DNA of 64,000 nucleotides, taken from assembly GCA_019635315.1 (NCBI GenBank), contig JAHBZT010000003.1:186001-250000 (forward strand), read 5' to 3'. The position numbers were made by a program, and so were the translations under genes. The DNA is from Rubrivivax sp. (GTDB lineage Bacteria > Pseudomonadota > Gammaproteobacteria > Burkholderiales > Burkholderiaceae_C). Numbering within the stretch: the stretch's first letter is position 1; each line of letters starts with the position of its first letter. This document shows, piece after piece, positions 61,585-64,000 of the stretch. A model generated the notes under the pieces. It was not told the DNA's origin, ran no database searches, and saw only the letters and a program-made list of their open reading frames with translations.

Positions 61585-62460
61585 ATGACCTTTCGCTCGT
61601 CGTTGCTGTTCGCGCTGTCCCGTTGGCGCCTGCCTGCACCTGCAAAACGCACCGTGGACTACGGCGCCTACCAGGACTGGCGCCGACAGTCGCTTTCGGC
61701 GAGTTGGAGTTCATTTGCCGATGCCGCTGTCCACGGCAAGGACGTCCTGGACTTCGGCTGCGGAGACGGAGCACTCAGCCTCTTCCTCGCGGCAGAAAAG
61801 TCGCCCAGAAGCGTTGTCGGCGTGGATCTCCAGCGCGACGCGTTGGACCGCGCCAGGGAAGCGCTGGCGCGCACCAGCGTGCCACGGTCCGTTCATGTCG
61901 ACTTCGTCCAGGGGACCGTCGACGGCATGCCGTTGCCCGAAGCGTCGGTGGACGTCGTGGTGGCATTCGACTGCCTCGAGCATGTGATGGCGCCGCTACC
62001 GATACTGCAGGAGTGGCACCGAGTCCTTCGACCCGGGGGCAGGTGCCTGCTTGAGTGGTTTCCGTTCAAGGGACCTTGGGGGCCGCACATGGAGTCATTG
62101 ATTCCAGTGCCATGGGCCCATGTGATCTTTGGTGAGCGGGCCATGTTCCGGGCCGCCGAGCAGGTGTACGACCTTCCGGAGTTCGTTCCCCGCCATTGGG
62201 ATCTCGATGCCGATGGCAGGAAGAAGCCGAACAAGTGGCGCCAATGGTCTTCCTTCAAGGAGCAGGGCTATGTCAATGAACTCGACATCCGCAGCTTCCG
62301 TTCCCTTGTCGGGCAAGCGGGCCTGGAGATCGAGCGTCTGGAAACCCGGTCGTTCGGTGGCGGAGCACCACGGCGGGTATTGGGGCGCATGTTGATGTCG
62401 CTGCCCTTGCTTGGCGAGTACTTCGTCTCATACACGGTGATTCAGTTGGTCAAGCGCTGA
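61585..62460 (+). CDS. SAM-dependent methyltransferase
   Basis: A 291-residue class I methyltransferase. The SAM loop is VLDFGCGDGALS (about 53-64), with acidic VVGVDLQRDAL and a post-I region VVVAFDCLEHVMAPL. ATG 61585 has GGAG seven bases upstream. Third positions are noticeably less GC-rich than in the neighbours (for example 62090-62320), suggesting recent gain. It probably methylates a sugar of the EPS or its precursor. Confidence 0.85.
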   Translation: MTFRSSLLFALSRWRLPAPAKRTVDYGAYQDWRRQSLSASWSSFADAAVHGKDVLDFGCGDGALSLFLAAEKSPRSVVGVDLQRDALDRAREALARTSVPRSVHVDFVQGTVDGMPLPEASVDVVVAFDCLEHVMAPLPILQEWHRVLRPGGRCLLEWFPFKGPWGPHMESLIPVPWAHVIFGERAMFRAAEQVYDLPEFVPRHWDLDADGRKKPNKWRQWSSFKEQGYVNELDIRSFRSLVGQAGLEIERLETRSFGGGAPRRVLGRMLMSLPLLGEYFVSYTVIQLVKR

Positions 62461-62485
62461 CAGTGCTTAGCGCCGACCGTTGCGA

Positions 62486-63724
62486 ATGAAGATCCTGTAC
62501 CTCTGCCACCGCTTCCCGTTCCCGCCCAAGCGGGGCGGCAAGATCCGGCCCTTCAACATGATCCAGCACCTGCAGGCCAGCGGCCACCGGGTGACCGTGT
62601 GCTCGCTGGTGCGCAGCGAGGCCGAGGCCGCGGAGGGCGAGGGCATTGCACCGCACTGCGAGGCCTTCCACATGGGCCGCGTGCACGATCCGCTGCAGTG
62701 GGCGCGCATGATCCTGCGGCTGCCGCTGACGACCCCGTCGTCGATGGGCTACTTCTACAGCGGTGAAATCGCGGCGCGCGTGCGCGAGCTGCTGCGCACG
62801 CAGCGCTTCGACCTCATCTTCGTGCACTGCTCGTCGGTGGCCCAGTATGTCGCGCACGTCCGGGACATTCCCAAGATCCTGGACTTCGGCGACATGGACT
62901 CGCAGAAGTGGCTGGAGTACGCCAATTACAAGCCCTTTCCGCTGTCGCTGGGCTACCGGCTGGAAGGCACCAAGATGCTGTGGGCCGAGAAGCGCCTGGC
63001 GCGGCGCTTCGACCTGTGCACCGCCACCACGCGGGCGGAGTGGGAGACGCTGGAGTCCTACTGCACCGGTGCCGCCACCGACTGGTTCCCGAACGGCGTG
63101 GACGCGCAGTTCTTCAGCCCTACCGACGGCGCCTACGACCCCGACACCATCAGCTTCATCGGCCGCATGGACTACTACCCCAACCAGGAGTGCATGCAGC
63201 GCTTCTGCAAGGAGGTGTGGCCGCTGCTGCAGGCGCGCCGGTCCGGCATGAAGCTGCTGATCGTCGGCGCGGACCCGTCGCCGGCGATCCGCGCGCTGGG
63301 CACCCTGCCGGGCGTCACCGTCACCGGCAGCGTGCCCGATGTGCGGCCCTACATCCGCGGCTCCGCGCTGATGGTGGCACCGCTGGCCATCGCGCGCGGC
63401 ACCCAGAACAAGATCCTGGAGGCCATGGCCATGGGCGTGCCGGTGGTGACCAGCCGCGTCGCCGCGGGCGGCGTCGACGCGGAGCCCGGCCGCCACCTGC
63501 TGGTCGCGGACGCGCCGTCGGAGCTGGCCGCCGCCATACTGGCGCTGGTCGAGCGGCCCGAGGAAAGGGCGCGCCTGGCGACATCCGGCCGTGAACGAAT
63601 GCTCAGCCACCATGCGTGGCCGCGCTCCATGCAGCGCCTGGACGCGATCATCGAACGTTGCACGAGCGGCTTTGCGCAGCGCCGCGGCGGCGCCGCAGCG
63701 CGCACCCAACGGAACCCCGCATGA
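62486..63724 (+). CDS. XrtA-locus glycosyltransferase, TIGR03087-like (copy 2)
   Basis: A 412-residue GT4 enzyme paralogous to the gene at 50956. It shares the start ILYLCHRFPFPPKRGGKIRPF and the late LAIARGTQNKILEAMAMGVP. TTG 62480 is an alternative start. The stop overlaps the start of the dehydrogenase gene (ATGA), so they are probably coupled. Two members in one locus suggest two similar linkages or a replaced specificity. Confidence 0.89.
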   Translation: MKILYLCHRFPFPPKRGGKIRPFNMIQHLQASGHRVTVCSLVRSEAEAAEGEGIAPHCEAFHMGRVHDPLQWARMILRLPLTTPSSMGYFYSGEIAARVRELLRTQRFDLIFVHCSSVAQYVAHVRDIPKILDFGDMDSQKWLEYANYKPFPLSLGYRLEGTKMLWAEKRLARRFDLCTATTRAEWETLESYCTGAATDWFPNGVDAQFFSPTDGAYDPDTISFIGRMDYYPNQECMQRFCKEVWPLLQARRSGMKLLIVGADPSPAIRALGTLPGVTVTGSVPDVRPYIRGSALMVAPLAIARGTQNKILEAMAMGVPVVTSRVAAGGVDAEPGRHLLVADAPSELAAAILALVERPEERARLATSGRERMLSHHAWPRSMQRLDAIIERCTSGFAQRRGGAAARTQRNPA

Positions 63725-64000
63725 AGATCAGCATTTTCGGACTCGGCTATGTCGGTGCCGTCTCCCTGGCCTGCCTGGCCCGGGACGGCCACCACGTCAT
63801 CGGCGTCGACATCGACCCCACCAAGCTGCGCCTGATCAGCGAAGGCAAGACCCCGGTGGTCGAAGACGGCATGGTCGACCTGATGCAGCAGGTGGCCGCC
63901 AGCGGACGCGTCAGCGTCACGACCGATGCCGAGGAAGCGGTGCTGGGCAGCGAGATCAGCCTGGTCTGCGTGGGCACACCCAGCGCTGCCAACGGCAGCC
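63721..64000 (+). CDS. UDP-glucose/GDP-mannose dehydrogenase, AlgD-like (3' end outside window)
   Basis: The N-terminal 93 residues show the NAD loop FGLGYVGAV and the segment ending VCVGTPSAANGS. The latter resembles AlgD (GDP-mannose dehydrogenase) more than Ugd, but a UDP-glucose enzyme is not excluded. It starts at ATG 63721 overlapping the preceding stop. With the TviB-like enzyme at 53916 the locus has two uronic-acid-forming dehydrogenases. Confidence 0.85.
   Translation, partial: MKISIFGLGYVGAVSLACLARDGHHVIGVDIDPTKLRLISEGKTPVVEDGMVDLMQQVAASGRVSVTTDAEEAVLGSEISLVCVGTPSAANGS

Overview
The window is very GC-rich (about 70% by eye). Its gene families point to a betaproteobacterium of the order Burkholderiales, probably near the Rubrivivax/Leptothrix/Aquincola/Piscinibacter group. 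This rests on the PEP-CTERM/exosortase A (XrtA) exopolysaccharide locus with prsK/prsR/prsT, a trifunctional PutA, and dispersed intergenic repeats. Genus assignment is inference.

Layout. (1) 1-13.3 kb, mostly housekeeping and accessory genes: the 3' part of a PaaH-type 3-hydroxyacyl-CoA dehydrogenase; trifunctional putA on the minus strand; a divergent ABC ATPase / FtsX permease / membrane-fusion protein operon; a LysR regulator divergent from a DJ-1/PfpI protein and an ABM-domain membrane protein. Two nearly identical 540-bp intergenic repeats (1521-2060 and 13388-13927, ungapped, about 93% identical) bracket this block. (2) 14.0-23.3 kb, a probable phosphate-starvation membrane-lipid remodelling island: minus-strand psd, an MGDG-synthase-like glycosyltransferase and a PlcP/LpxH-like metallophosphoesterase; divergently, a membrane-anchored class III aminotransferase; then a His-rich membrane protein of unknown function, an SqdX/MgtA-like glycosyltransferase and a Tat-secreted PhoX phosphatase. 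Pho-box-like 11-bp-period repeats lie in front of the aminotransferase, the second glycosyltransferase and phoX. (3) 23.4-26.1 kb: a PEP-CTERM protein, a nucleotide-sugar epimerase and a secreted trypsin-like protease. (4) 26.1-36.8 kb, minus strand: two tandem prsT TPR lipoproteins, the sigma-54 response regulator prsR, the membrane histidine kinase prsK and a polyprenyl-phosphate sugar transferase. (5) 37.2-40.2 kb, minus strand: an HPr-rel-A-type module (nucleotidyltransferase, HprK-related kinase, PqqD-like chaperone, small Tat/Sec-exported protein) whose chemistry is undescribed as far as I know. (6) 40.7-64 kb, plus strand: a second PEP-CTERM protein behind a good -24/-12 promoter, then the XrtA locus: outer-membrane export lipoprotein, chain-length determinant, tyrosine kinase with a Gly-Tyr tail, outer-membrane barrel, ATPase, UDP-GlcNAc 2-epimerase, deacetylase, FemAB-like protein, glycosyltransferase, exosortase A fused to EpsI, UDP-sugar dehydrogenase, a glycosyltransferase, amidotransferase, a glycosyltransferase, a second amidotransferase, a methyltransferase, a second TIGR03087-like glycosyltransferase and the start of an AlgD-like dehydrogenase.

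How it works together (inference from family knowledge). PrsK/PrsR probably activates sigma-54 promoters of PEP-CTERM genes. Exosortase A cuts and sorts the PEP-CTERM proteins, and the same locus builds and exports an amino/uronic-acid-containing exopolysaccharide. The Pho-box island would release diacylglycerol from phospholipid and re-head it with sugar, and possibly with an amino group, when phosphate is scarce. No tRNA, rRNA, IS transposase or CRISPR array was seen.
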